13,715 nt of DNA from an uncultured Oscillospiraceae bacterium (GCA_905212515.1 CAJMEU010000074.1:1-13715), one strand, 5' to 3'; positions 1 through 6,157 are shown, numbered from the stretch's first letter. Translations and numbers: made by a program. The notes: generated by a model from the letters alone, not told the origin.

Positions 1-203
1 ACGCCCCTGACGGGGTGGGGCGTTTCCATCGCCGCGCCCAAAGGCATGCGGCGCGGCCCGCGGGCCGTACGGCTTCGAGTGATTTTGAATGGGGGCTTTG
101 CCCCCAAGCCCCCTTGCGGGGTTTGTGCCGGCGCTTGCTGCAACGCCTTTGATGCGTGCGAATGATGCAGGTTCTGCCACGGGCCGGCTTTGGGCCGGCC
201 CGC
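1..203. repeat. Left arm of a ~200-bp inverted repeat
   Basis: This stretch is the reverse complement, with roughly 20 scattered differences by eye, of 6282-6483. Shared blocks include the outermost ~50 bases (containing GCGTTTCCATCGCC), CGTACGGCTTCGAGTGATTT, the G-run/C-run block near 90-120, and AGGTTCTGCCACGGGCCGG near 168-187. Each arm contains small internal hairpins, for example GGGGGC/GCCCCC around 92-106 and GGCCGGC/GCCGGCC at 182-200. The outer boundary is unknown because the window starts inside the repeat. No coding frame is preserved between arms, so it looks like a non-coding interspersed repeat. From 204 to 363 I see nothing convincing beyond short weak hairpins. Confidence 0.85.
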
Positions 204-363
204 AAGGGGCGGGACAATGCTTTTTGCGGGATTTCCCGGGCGCTGACACAGCAGGGCCTTGCCGCAAAGGGCAAATGCAAAAAAGTGCACGCACACAGCC
301 GGGCGTCATGCCCCTTCCGCGCCGGTCGGCCCGCAAAAACACGCCGATTTGCCTACGGGCATA

Positions 364-392
364 TTGAAACTTACACACAAACGGTGTAGAAT
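364..392 (+). promoter_or_regulatory. Sigma-A promoter for the TetR-smsCB unit
   Basis: TTGAAA (364-369) and TAGAAT (387-392) are separated by exactly 17 bases, a good match to the sigma-A consensus. Transcription would start near 399, about 18 nt before the TetR start codon, with the GGGGGAGGG ribosome-binding site at 401-409 in between. No other strong promoter is seen before smsC, so this probably serves all three genes. Confidence 0.7.
372..388. promoter_or_regulatory. Candidate TetR operator in the promoter spacer
   Basis: TACAC (372-376) and GTGTA (384-388) form a 5-bp inverted repeat with a 7-base centre. It lies almost entirely between the -35 and -10 boxes of the promoter for the regulator gene. 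TetR-family dimers typically bind such palindromes and repress their own promoters. The arms are short, so assignment as the operator of the downstream regulator is inference. Confidence 0.4.
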
Positions 393-416
393 AAATCCAT
401 CGGGGGAGGGAAACGT

Positions 417-977
417 ATGCGCTATACCACGAAGGACGCTTTGGCCGACGCCCTCAAGGCTTTGCTGGAGCAGAAGCCCCTGCACAATATCACCGTCAAC
501 GATATCGCCGAGCGGTGCGGCGTCACCCGCCAGACCTTCTACTATCACTTCGAGGACGTGTACGACCTGCTGCGCTGGATCTTTGAACGGGAGAGCGAGC
601 GCATTGTGGCCGGCAACCGCACCGCCGCCACCTGGCAGCAGGGCCTGGCCGACCTGATGACCTACGCGCGCGAGAACCGCCGCCTGGTGATGAACGCCTA
701 CCGCAGTGTGGGCCGGGAACATCTGGAGCGTTTCTTTTCCGACATCGTGGACGGCTTCCTCTCGGCCGTGCTGGACGAAGAGGCCCAGGGCGCCGTCCTG
801 AGAGACCAGGACCGCGCGTTCATCATCCTTTACCACCGCTGCGCCTTCCAGGGGCTGCTGCTGGGCTGGGTGGGCGCGGGCATGCGCGAGGAGCCGGAGG
901 AATTGGTGGGCCGCCTGTCGAAGCTGATCGAGGGAGATTTTGCCCGGGCGGTGCGGCGCTTTGCCGCGCCCGAATAA
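417..977 (+). CDS. TetR/AcrR-family regulator, DhaS-like
   Basis: A 186-aa DNA-binding regulator of usual TetR length. The N-terminal helix-turn-helix spans about residues 8-52, with the core ITVNDIAERCGVTRQTFYYH (25-44) and its conserved TFYYHF end. The C-terminal half, including AFQGLLLGW and a following acidic EEPEEL stretch, resembles the TetR_C_8 domain of DhaS-type regulators. The ATG at 417 follows GGGGGAGGG at good spacing. The smsC start lies 37 nt past its stop, so the gene is probably co-transcribed with the Fe-S pair, and a palindrome in its promoter suggests autoregulation. Whether it controls Fe-S assembly or was merely placed there is unknown; the ligand cannot be told from sequence. 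Confidence 0.88.
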   Translation: MRYTTKDALADALKALLEQKPLHNITVNDIAERCGVTRQTFYYHFEDVYDLLRWIFERESERIVAGNRTAATWQQGLADLMTYARENRRLVMNAYRSVGREHLERFFSDIVDGFLSAVLDEEAQGAVLRDQDRAFIILYHRCAFQGLLLGWVGAGMREEPEELVGRLSKLIEGDFARAVRRFAAPE

Positions 978-1014
978 GCAAGAGCGGCCCAAAGGCCGCG
1001 GGAAAGGAACCTGT

Positions 1015-1746
1015 ATGAGTTTGCAAGTGGAACACCTCGCCTTCGGCGTACCCGACGGCGGGGACATTTTGAAGGACATCACCCTGACCGTGGGCAGCGG
1101 CCGGCTGGTGGTGGTGACGGGCCCCAACGGCGGCGGCAAAACCACGCTGGCCCGCACCATCGCGGGCCTGGTGACGCCCACGGCCGGCCGCATCCTGTTT
1201 GAAGGCGAGGACATCACCACCCTGGACATCACCCAGCGCGCCCAGCGGGGCATCGCCTACGCCTTCCAGCAGCCGGTGCGCTTCAAGGGCCTGACGGTGC
1301 GCGACCTGCTGGAGCTGGCCGCCGGCCGCACCCTGGCCGAGGCGGACTTGTGCGCCCTGCTGGGCAAGGTGGGCCTGTGCGCGGGCGAATACATCGACCG
1401 CGAGATGAACGCCAGCCTGTCCGGCGGCGAAGCCAAGCGCATCGAGATCGCCACCGTGCTGGCCCGGGGGGCAAAGCTCTCGATCTTCGACGAGCCCGAG
1501 GCGGGCATCGATTTGTGGAGCTTCACCCGCCTGGTGGAGACGTTCAGCGACCTGCGCCGGCGCGGCGAGGGCACGCTGATGATCATCAGCCACCAAGAGC
1601 GCATCCTCTCCATCGCCGACGACATCATCGTCATCGCCGACGGGCGCGTGCGCGCCCAGGGCACGCGGGCCGAGATCATGCCCATGCTGCTGGAGGGCGA
1701 AGTGGCCGGGCAGTGCCCCATGGGCAAGGAGGTGACGGTGCAGTGA
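1015..1746 (+). CDS. smsC: SufC-like ABC ATPase of a minimal SUF (SMS) Fe-S system
   Basis: A 243-aa soluble ABC-type ATPase that would power Fe-S cluster assembly with the SufB-like protein encoded next. Visible motifs are Walker A GPNGGGKTT (36-44), Q-loop AFQQP (83-87), signature LSGGE (135-139), Walker B LSIFDE (155-160) and the switch histidine in IISHQ (193). The SGGEAKRIEI and DEPEAGIDLWS wording is typical of SufC-like proteins rather than transporter ATPases, and no permease is adjacent. The ATG at 1015 is chosen because GGAAAGGA lies just upstream and the protein then begins MSLQVEHL; in-frame codons further upstream add only non-conserved sequence. A 6-bp hairpin (984-999) sits in the gap after the TetR gene. 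The stop overlaps the next start (GTGA). Confidence 0.9.
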   Translation: MSLQVEHLAFGVPDGGDILKDITLTVGSGRLVVVTGPNGGGKTTLARTIAGLVTPTAGRILFEGEDITTLDITQRAQRGIAYAFQQPVRFKGLTVRDLLELAAGRTLAEADLCALLGKVGLCAGEYIDREMNASLSGGEAKRIEIATVLARGAKLSIFDEPEAGIDLWSFTRLVETFSDLRRRGEGTLMIISHQERILSIADDIIVIADGRVRAQGTRAEIMPMLLEGEVAGQCPMGKEVTVQ

Positions 1747-2660
1747 ACAAGATCACGGACGAACTGCTGCGCATCGTGTCGGACTTCACCGGCACGTTCA
1801 AGGGCGCGTACAATATCCGCGAGGACGGCGGCTGCGCCGGCCGCCAGAGCAGCGAGAACATCCGCATCTCGTCGCTGGAGGGCCGGCCGGGGCTGCGCAT
1901 CGACGTGAAGCCCGGCACCAAAGGAGAGACGGTGTACATCCCCGCCTGTGTGACCAAGGGCGATATCAACGACGTGACGTACAACGATTTTTACATCGGC
2001 GAAGGCGCGGATATCACCATTGTGGCCGGGTGCGGCGTGCACACGGACGACGGGCACGACGCCCGCCACAACGGCATCCACCGCTTTTTCATCGGCAAGG
2101 GCGCGGCGGTGCTGTACAAGGAAAAGCACATCGGCACCGGCGCGGGCGCCGGCGGCAAGCATATCGACCCGGTGACGGAAATTTGTCTGGACGAGGACAG
2201 CCAGCTGACCATGGACACGGTGCAGCTTTCCGGCGTGGATTCCACCACGCGCACCACCTCGGCGGTGCTGAAGGCGCGGGCCAAGCTGCTGGTGCGCGAG
2301 CGCCTGATGACAAATGGCGCCGAGGCCGCCCGCACGGACTTCGACGTGAAGCTGGAGGGCGAGGATTCCAGTGCGGACCTGGTGTCCCGCTCGGTGGCCC
2401 GGGGGCGTTCGCACCAGCAGTTCCGCTCGAACATCCACGGCCTGACGCGCTGCACCGGCCATTCGGAGTGCGACGCCATTTTGGCCGACAGCGGCACCGT
2501 GCTGGCCCTGCCCGCCCTGGAGGCCAGCCACATCGACGCCTCGCTGATCCACGAGGCGGCCATCGGCAAGATCGCCGGCGAGCAGCTGATGAAGCTGCGC
2601 ACCCTGGGCCTGACCGAGGCCGAGGCCGAGGAGCGCATCATCCAGGGGTTCCTGAAATAA
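1743..2660 (+). CDS. smsB: SufB/SufD-like Fe-S scaffold (SmsB)
   Basis: A 305-aa SufBD-core protein, much shorter than SufB of the full SUF pathway because it lacks the long N-terminal part. This matches the ancestral two-gene SMS (SmsCB) systems of anaerobic clostridia and archaea. Family features are GCGVH followed by HNGIHRFFIGKGA, VDSTTRTTSAV in the beta-helix core, GHSECDAI with Cys243 (the position of the SufB assembly cysteine), and SLIHEAAIGKIAGEQL with His270-Glu271 near the C-terminus. Translation starts at GTG 1743 inside the smsC stop, implying translational coupling. No cysteine desulfurase, SufU or SufD is in the window, so the sulfur source must be encoded elsewhere. It is most likely a cytoplasmic SmsB-SmsC complex. 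Confidence 0.9.
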   Translation: MNKITDELLRIVSDFTGTFKGAYNIREDGGCAGRQSSENIRISSLEGRPGLRIDVKPGTKGETVYIPACVTKGDINDVTYNDFYIGEGADITIVAGCGVHTDDGHDARHNGIHRFFIGKGAAVLYKEKHIGTGAGAGGKHIDPVTEICLDEDSQLTMDTVQLSGVDSTTRTTSAVLKARAKLLVRERLMTNGAEAARTDFDVKLEGEDSSADLVSRSVARGRSHQQFRSNIHGLTRCTGHSECDAILADSGTVLALPALEASHIDASLIHEAAIGKIAGEQLMKLRTLGLTEAEAEERIIQGFLK

Positions 2661-2704
2661 AAGGGTCGGGGCCGTCAGGCCCGTTGCCGCAGGAAGGCGC
2701 CGTT

Positions 2705-2794
2705 TTGGCTGACGATTTTTTACGCCAATATGCCTTTTGGGGGCCGGAGGCTGCCGCTGCCGCGCGGCGGCGGGAAAGAGAGGCGCCGGAATAA
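2705..2794 (+). CDS. Possible 29-aa small protein after smsB
   Basis: A TTG codon at 2705 follows AGGAAGG at good spacing and opens a 29-aa frame. It begins MADDFLRQYAFWGPE, then has an alanine run and a charged arginine/glutamate tail. It ends at 2794, just before the terminator stem, so it would be the last gene of the smsCB transcript. I recognise no family. The alanine/arginine-rich tail is what random high-G+C sequence gives, so it may be non-coding. Confidence 0.2.
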   Translation: MADDFLRQYAFWGPEAAAAARRREREAPE

Positions 2795-2796
2795 GA

Positions 2797-2840
2797 AAAG
2801 CCCGCCCGTCCTGCTGCCAGGACGGGCGGGCTTTGTTTTT
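2797..2840. terminator. Bidirectional intrinsic terminator
   Basis: A perfect 17-bp stem (2797-2813 with 2818-2834) with a 4-base loop and a G+C-rich core. On the plus strand it is followed by GTTTTT; on the minus strand the tail is T-rich (TTTTCTTATT). It sits between the smsCB unit and the converging small prepilin gene, whose stop codon is at 2840-2842, and can end both transcripts. Confidence 0.93.
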
Positions 2841-3220
2841 CAGGGGCCGGGGGACGGGGCGCCGAAGGTGGCCGCGCTGGGCGCGCCCGCGCCGTGCACC
2901 GGGCAGGTCAACGTCACCGTCTGGCGGCCGTCGGCCTCGGGGGCCACGGCAATGGTCCACTGGCCGGCGCTGCCGCAGCTCACCTGGTTTTCGGCGAGGT
3001 AGTTTTTCAGCCAATCGGCCGGGTCGGCGGGCAGGGGCTCGCCGGACATCCAATCGCTGACATAGGCCTGCACGGCCTCTTTGCGGGCGGCCTCGCAGTT
3101 GGTGCGCTTGAAATTGGTGATGAGGCCGGCCACGCCGCCGCCCACCGCCACGGCCAGCACGGCCATGATGACGATGACCACCATCATCTCGATGAGGGTA
3201 AACCCCTTGCTGCGCTTCAC
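2840..3220 (-). CDS. Small type IV prepilin on the opposite strand
   Basis: A 126-aa class III prepilin. The leader is MKRSKG and cleavage by prepilin peptidase is expected between Gly6 and Phe7. The mature end FTLIEMMVVIVIMAVLAV carries Glu at +5 and the hydrophobic alpha-helix that anchors pilins before assembly. The body is short, with cysteines in TNCEAARK, QVSCGSAG and TLTCPVHG, and ends in a Gly/Ala/Pro-rich tail. The start is GTG, with AGGAAAGGG about 10 nt upstream. It is encoded divergently from the riboswitch-controlled pilin and converges on smsB. It may be a minor pilin or an alternative pilin under separate control. Confidence 0.88.
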   Translation of the reverse strand: MKRSKGFTLIEMMVVIVIMAVLAVAVGGGVAGLITNFKRTNCEAARKEAVQAYVSDWMSGEPLPADPADWLKNYLAENQVSCGSAGQWTIAVAPEADGRQTVTLTCPVHGAGAPSAATFGAPSPGP

Positions 3221-3255
3221 GGCCCCACCGCCCTTTCCTGCAACGCTTTGGTATT

Positions 3256-3284
3256 ATTGTAGCGGCAAGCGGCATAAAATGCAA
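3256..3284 (-). promoter_or_regulatory. Candidate promoter of the leftward prepilin
   Basis: Read on the minus strand, TTGCAT (3279-3284) and TACAAT (3256-3261) are spaced by 17 bases. The -10 is good and the -35 matches only the TTG half. Start would fall near 3249, leaving a leader of about 29 nt, too short for a riboswitch. Between this and the rightward promoter (3285-3389) I see only A-rich sequence without a clear signal. Confidence 0.45.
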
Positions 3285-3389
3285 TGGAGAAGTGAAAAAA
3301 CCGGGCGGGCCGCCGGAGGGAGCGCCGCCAAACTTACGAAAAAAACCGCAAATTTACGCAAATATTGGGGGAAAAGCCAAAAATCTTCA

Positions 3390-3418
3390 TTGACAGAAAC
3401 GGTTGCGTCGAGTATAAT
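3390..3418 (+). promoter_or_regulatory. Consensus sigma-A promoter of the pilin riboswitch leader
   Basis: A perfect TTGACA (3390-3395), a 17-base spacer and a perfect TATAAT (3413-3418). Transcription should begin near 3425. Such an unmodified consensus promoter suggests constant strong initiation, with control passed to the riboswitch immediately downstream. Confidence 0.93.
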
Positions 3419-3438
3419 AAGGGCACATTCAAACACCC

Positions 3439-3520
3439 AAACATCGCAAACCGTGCGAAAGCGCGGGGCGCAAAGCTAAAGGGGCTAACCCCATTGTGGT
3501 ATGTCAGCCAGCTGCCGTTT
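3439..3520 (+). promoter_or_regulatory. Class I cyclic-di-GMP riboswitch aptamer (GEMM-I)
   Basis: The leader matches the GEMM-I consensus block by block. ACATCGCAAACC (3441-3452) opens it, then a hairpin capped by a GAAA tetraloop (loop 3457-3460), then GGGGCGCAAAGC (near 3464-3475). The tetraloop receptor halves follow as CTAAC (3485-3489) and TATG (3500-3503), and AGCCAGCTGCCG (3506-3517) closes the aptamer. The GAAA loop and CUAA/UAUG receptor pair is the diagnostic tertiary contact of this class. The 3' end overlaps the left arm of a terminator hairpin, so ligand binding should decide whether transcription reaches the pilin gene. C-di-GMP-I riboswitches upstream of surface and motility genes are well known in clostridia. 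Exact aptamer ends are approximate. Confidence 0.92.
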
Positions 3521-3547
3521 GCCGCGTTGAGGCAAACGGCTTTTTTT
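3514..3547 (+). terminator. Riboswitch expression-platform terminator
   Basis: GCCGTTTGCC (3514-3523) pairs perfectly with GGCAAACGGC (3531-3540) around a 7-base loop, followed by seven Ts. The left arm reuses the last bases of the aptamer (GCCG, then GTTT, which could pair with AAAC at 3439-3442). Aptamer closure and terminator therefore look mutually exclusive, predicting that c-di-GMP binding permits read-through. Confidence 0.92.
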
Positions 3548-3592
3548 GTCTTCATATGGCAATGGGCCCGAAATTGAACGGAGGAATTACTT

Positions 3593-4147
3593 ATGCTGAA
3601 AAAACTGATGGAAATGCGCAGGAAAAAAGGCTTTACCCTGATCGAGCTGATCGTGGTGCTGGTGATCATGGCCATCCTGGCCGCGGCGGCCATCCCCCAG
3701 ATGATGAAGTATGTGAACAATGCCAAGCGGGCGCAGCATTTGGCGGAGTGCACGGCGGTGTATACGGCTTTGCAGTCGGGTATTACCCAGAGCAAGATTC
3801 GTGATACAGCCGCAGTTGTTGCAGCTGCAGATGAGGCCGATTGGGGCGGTACAAATGCTTTGGCTTTAGCCGTAGATAATGAAGGAAAGATGACATTAGG
3901 CAAATTTGTTGTCAGTTTCGTAGGAGATGATGTTACTAGCTTTAAAAAAGGGCAAGTAACGGCAGAAGATACGGCTTCTGATATTGTTCCTACCAAGGAC
4001 AACGTTAACCATTGGATTATTACTTTTGACCACAACGATGCAACGGTTAGTCGTGTGACCCGAGTGGCTTATATCTTTGGTTCTGGCACGAATGACTATG
4101 TCATTATGACCCCGGGCCAGAGCACCAACACCATGGACGTGGCGTAA
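3593..4147 (+). CDS. pilA: Main type IV pilin (PilA-like prepilin)
   Basis: A 184-aa prepilin and the likely main pilus subunit. A basic 13-residue leader, MLKKLMEMRRKKG, precedes the cleavage site before Phe14. FTLIELIVVLVIMAILAAAAIP follows, with the conserved Glu at +5, then the usual helix (MMKYVNNAKRAQHLAE). The rest is a globular head rich in Thr, Val and Asp with one cysteine (Cys53), so no head disulfide. ACGGAGGAATTACTT before the ATG is a strong ribosome-binding site. The gene lies behind a c-di-GMP riboswitch and ends at its own terminator, so it is probably made at higher level than the other pilins. The DNA encoding the head (about 3781-4080) is only ~44% G+C by hand count, unlike both ends and all neighbours, suggesting allelic replacement. 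Confidence 0.92.
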   Translation: MLKKLMEMRRKKGFTLIELIVVLVIMAILAAAAIPQMMKYVNNAKRAQHLAECTAVYTALQSGITQSKIRDTAAVVAAADEADWGGTNALALAVDNEGKMTLGKFVVSFVGDDVTSFKKGQVTAEDTASDIVPTKDNVNHWIITFDHNDATVSRVTRVAYIFGSGTNDYVIMTPGQSTNTMDVA

Positions 4148-4165
4148 CCCCATGAAAATCCCCTT

Positions 4166-4207
4166 GCGCGGCGCGCAATTTCCGCGCCGCGCATTTCCAT
4201 TTTTTTG
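4166..4207 (+). terminator. Terminator after the main pilin gene
   Basis: A 10-bp all-G/C stem (GCGCGGCGCG at 4166-4175 with CGCGCCGCGC at 4183-4192) and a 7-base loop, followed by ATTTCCATTTTTTT. The T-run starts a few bases after the stem, so it may be somewhat leaky. It separates the riboswitch-controlled pilin from the next unit. Confidence 0.75.
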
Positions 4208-4262
4208 ACGGCGGGAAATTGTGTTTTTCTGGAAGAAACCGACAAATTTTCACCGAAAAAAA

Positions 4263-4291
4263 TAGGCAAAAAGCGATAAATATGATATAAT
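4263..4291 (+). promoter_or_regulatory. Extended -10 promoter for the 4333-5712 gene pair
   Basis: TGATATAAT (4283-4291) is a full extended -10 element (TG, one base, TATAAT). The -35 region 17 bases upstream (TAGGCA, 4263-4268) is weaker, as often with extended -10 promoters. Start near 4298 gives a leader of about 35 nt. With the preceding terminator, this implies the membrane protein and pilD are transcribed apart from the pilin. Confidence 0.7.
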
Positions 4292-4332
4292 AAAGCATTA
4301 CGCAGAAGCACGGCGGGGAGGGAACACATGCC

Positions 4333-4923
4333 ATGGACTTCGGCCGGGGAGAACGGGATATCGAACGGGATTTCGACCGGGAGCTGAACCAGCAGAAGGA
4401 TACCCGCCGGGTGGAGTGGCTGGCCGTGATCCTGGTGGTCGGCGCGCTGAGCTTTGTGTTCCTGCTGCTGGCCCAGGGCGTGGTGGCCCGGGCGCGGCAG
4501 GTGGCTTTTTACGCGGGCGCGCGCGCGGCGCGCGTGACGGTGGAGGCGGCGGCCATGCAGGTGTGGGATCAGCTGGCCCCGGCGCGGGACGGCGCGGTGA
4601 ACTACACCCTGGCCGTGGACCCGGCGGGGGACGACGCCAACGGCGCGCTGATCCGCCGGGCCATCGGCGGCGCGGTGCCGGGCATCAGCGGGGCGCACCT
4701 GAAAATCAATAACCTGGACGAGACGCTGGACGCCCTGGCCGAGGGGGCCGAGACCGCGGCCCACATGGTGCTGGCCGCCCGCCAGCAGGACGGCGTGTTC
4801 ACCCTGGATTACTGGGAGAGCGAACAGAGCTATTGGCAGCATCCGGACAAACCGGACTGCACCTATACCGCCAGCGGCGGCAAGGACGCCAACAACGCGG
4901 GCCGCCAGGGCGCATATACCTAG
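4333..4923 (+). CDS. Unrecognised single-pass membrane protein in the pilus locus
   Basis: A 196-aa protein I cannot assign to a family. It has a very charged N-terminus (about residues 1-27, many Asp/Arg/Glu), one clear transmembrane segment (about 28-50, VEWLAVILVVGALSFVFLLL), then about 145 residues predicted outside. The outer part starts with an Ala/Arg/Val-rich helix (QVAFYAGARAARVTVEAAAM) and ends with a Tyr/Trp-containing stretch and a single cysteine. There is no Gly-Phe prepilin cleavage site, so PilD is unlikely to process it. The ATG at 4333 follows GGGGAGGGAA; the nearby ATG at 4328 is in another frame that stops quickly. PilD begins 21 nt downstream and shares its promoter, suggesting a pilus-assembly or anchoring role, but that is inference from position. 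Confidence 0.8.
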   Translation: MDFGRGERDIERDFDRELNQQKDTRRVEWLAVILVVGALSFVFLLLAQGVVARARQVAFYAGARAARVTVEAAAMQVWDQLAPARDGAVNYTLAVDPAGDDANGALIRRAIGGAVPGISGAHLKINNLDETLDALAEGAETAAHMVLAARQQDGVFTLDYWESEQSYWQHPDKPDCTYTASGGKDANNAGRQGAYT

Positions 4924-4944
4924 CCACGCGAAAAGGAGTTTTTC

Positions 4945-5712
4945 ATGCCTGTTTTTTTCATCCTCTGGCTGTTTTTCCTGGGGGCCTGCGTGGCCAGCTT
5001 CCTGGGGGTGGTGGCCGACCGGGTGACGACGCCCGGCGCGGCGCCCTTTTGGCAGGGGCGCAGCCACTGCCCGGCGTGCGGGGCCGCATTGACGGCCATC
5101 GACCTGGTGCCGGTGCTGAACTGGCTGTACCTGCGGGGCAAATGCCGCCGGTGCGGCGCGCCCATCCCCTTCCGCTGCTTTGCCAGCGAGGTGCTGGGGG
5201 GCCTGGTGGCGGCGCTGCCCTTCCTGTGCTGGGGCTGGGCGCCGGGCAAGTGGGCCGTGGCCTTCACGGCCGGGGCGCTGCTGCTGCTGATCGCCCTGTG
5301 CGATGCGGCCGCCATGGAGATCCCGGATTTGTTCACCCTGCTACTGTGCCTGCCCGCGCTGGGCGCGGTGTGGGCCTTCCCGGCGGTGGGGCTGCCGGCG
5401 CGGCTGATCGGCGCGGCGTGCGTCAGTTTGCCGCTGCTGGCCATCACGCTGCTGATCCCCGGCGCTTTCGGCGGCGGCGACATCCAGCTGGCGGCCGTGT
5501 GCGGCTTCCTGCTGGGGTGGAAGGCCGCGCTGGCGGGGTTTTTCCTGGCGCTGCTGTTGGGCGGCGGGCAGGGGGTGTTTCTGCTGGCCACGGGCAGGGC
5601 CAAGCGTGGCACGGGCGCGCACATGGCCTTTGGGCCCGCGCTGTGCGCCGGGTTTTGGGCGGCGCTGTTTGTGGGCGAGGGGATGGCCGCGTGGTACGCG
5701 GGGTTCTTTTAG
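4945..5712 (+). CDS. pilD: Prepilin peptidase (type IV leader peptidase, A24 family)
   Basis: A 255-aa polytopic membrane aspartic protease that removes prepilin leaders and usually N-methylates the new N-terminus. The N-terminal half has the zinc-binding cytoplasmic loop with CPACG (Cys42, Cys45) and CRRCG (Cys67, Cys70) around DLVPVLNWLYLRGK, typical of bifunctional enzymes. The catalytic aspartates are Asp120 in LCDAAAMEIPD and Asp179 in GGGDIQL, the GxGD-type site. About seven to eight hydrophobic segments fill the rest. Length and motifs are complete. AAGGAG sits before the ATG. It should process the five prepilins in this window. A GC-only hairpin directly follows the stop codon. Confidence 0.96.
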   Translation: MPVFFILWLFFLGACVASFLGVVADRVTTPGAAPFWQGRSHCPACGAALTAIDLVPVLNWLYLRGKCRRCGAPIPFRCFASEVLGGLVAALPFLCWGWAPGKWAVAFTAGALLLLIALCDAAAMEIPDLFTLLLCLPALGAVWAFPAVGLPARLIGAACVSLPLLAITLLIPGAFGGGDIQLAAVCGFLLGWKAALAGFFLALLLGGGQGVFLLATGRAKRGTGAHMAFGPALCAGFWAALFVGEGMAAWYAGFF

Positions 5713-5729
5713 GCGCCGGTTTCCGGCGC
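5713..5729 (+). terminator. GC hairpin at the pilD stop codon, possible terminator
   Basis: GCGCCGG (5713-5719) and CCGGCGC (5723-5729) form a perfect 7-bp stem with a TTT loop immediately after the pilD stop. There is no T-run downstream, so termination would be Rho-assisted or weak. It may instead stabilise the mRNA end. Confidence 0.35.
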
Positions 5730-5750
5730 GGGTTGGGGCTTGCGGGTGGA

Positions 5751-5945
5751 GGTGTGCTTTTGGCAAACGCCGGTTCAGATGGGCAGCATCTCTTTTGCTA
5801 CGCTTCGCTGCGCAAGGGGTGGGACACAGCGGAAGGTGAGCGCTGTGCCTTCGATGAGGGCAGACGCTGTGCTTTTGGCTAGGCTGTTGAAACGGTCGGC
5901 GACTCTTTTGCTACGCTACGCTGCGCAAGGAATGGGACACAGCGG
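5751..5945 (+). repeat. Imperfect direct repeat pair
   Basis: Two copies, about 5751-5832 and 5866-5945, offset by 113-115 bases. The best-conserved part is CTCTTTTGCTACGCT, then TCGCTG or ACGCTGCGCAAGG, then TGGGACACAGCGG (5790-5832 and 5903-5945), about 40 bases with three or four differences. The GTGTGCTTTTGGC / CTGTGCTTTTGGC starts also match. No reading frame is kept. It looks like a tandem duplication of a non-coding element. Confidence 0.8.
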
Positions 5946-6028
5946 GAGGATACCGCTTGTCCACATGGGTTCCATCCGCGAGAGATGACAACGCGCCGTA
6001 CGGCGCGATTACGAAGAGCCTGCGCAGC

Positions 6029-6056
6029 GGTACTCTTTTGACACCAAAAGAGTACC
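6029..6056. repeat. Hairpin element GGTACTCTTTT/AAAAGAGTACC
   Basis: Perfect 11-bp arms (6029-6039 and 6046-6056) around the 6-base loop GACACC. There is no T-run after it. The arm wording (TACTTTTT-like, with a CAGAAAAG follow-on) resembles the palindromic elements at 6643 and 6741 and seems to belong to the same loose class of intergenic repeats. Confidence 0.65.
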
Positions 6057-6157
6057 CAGAAAAGTGCCGCTGTCCGCACGCAGCGGACCCGTGCGCCTCG
6101 CAGGGCGCCCCGGCAGGCACGGCCGTTTTTCCCTAACATGTTCGTCGCTCCGTCCTA

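Noticed and set aside
940..1014. Upstream in-frame start for smsC
   Set aside because: It would overlap the end of the TetR gene and add non-conserved residues; the ATG at 1015 has the ribosome-binding site.
1257..3284. A 675-codon open frame on the minus strand
   Set aside because: It lies antisense to smsC and smsB, whose motifs are clear, and its translation is His/Arg/Gly-rich without family features. Long antisense frames are expected in DNA this rich in G+C.
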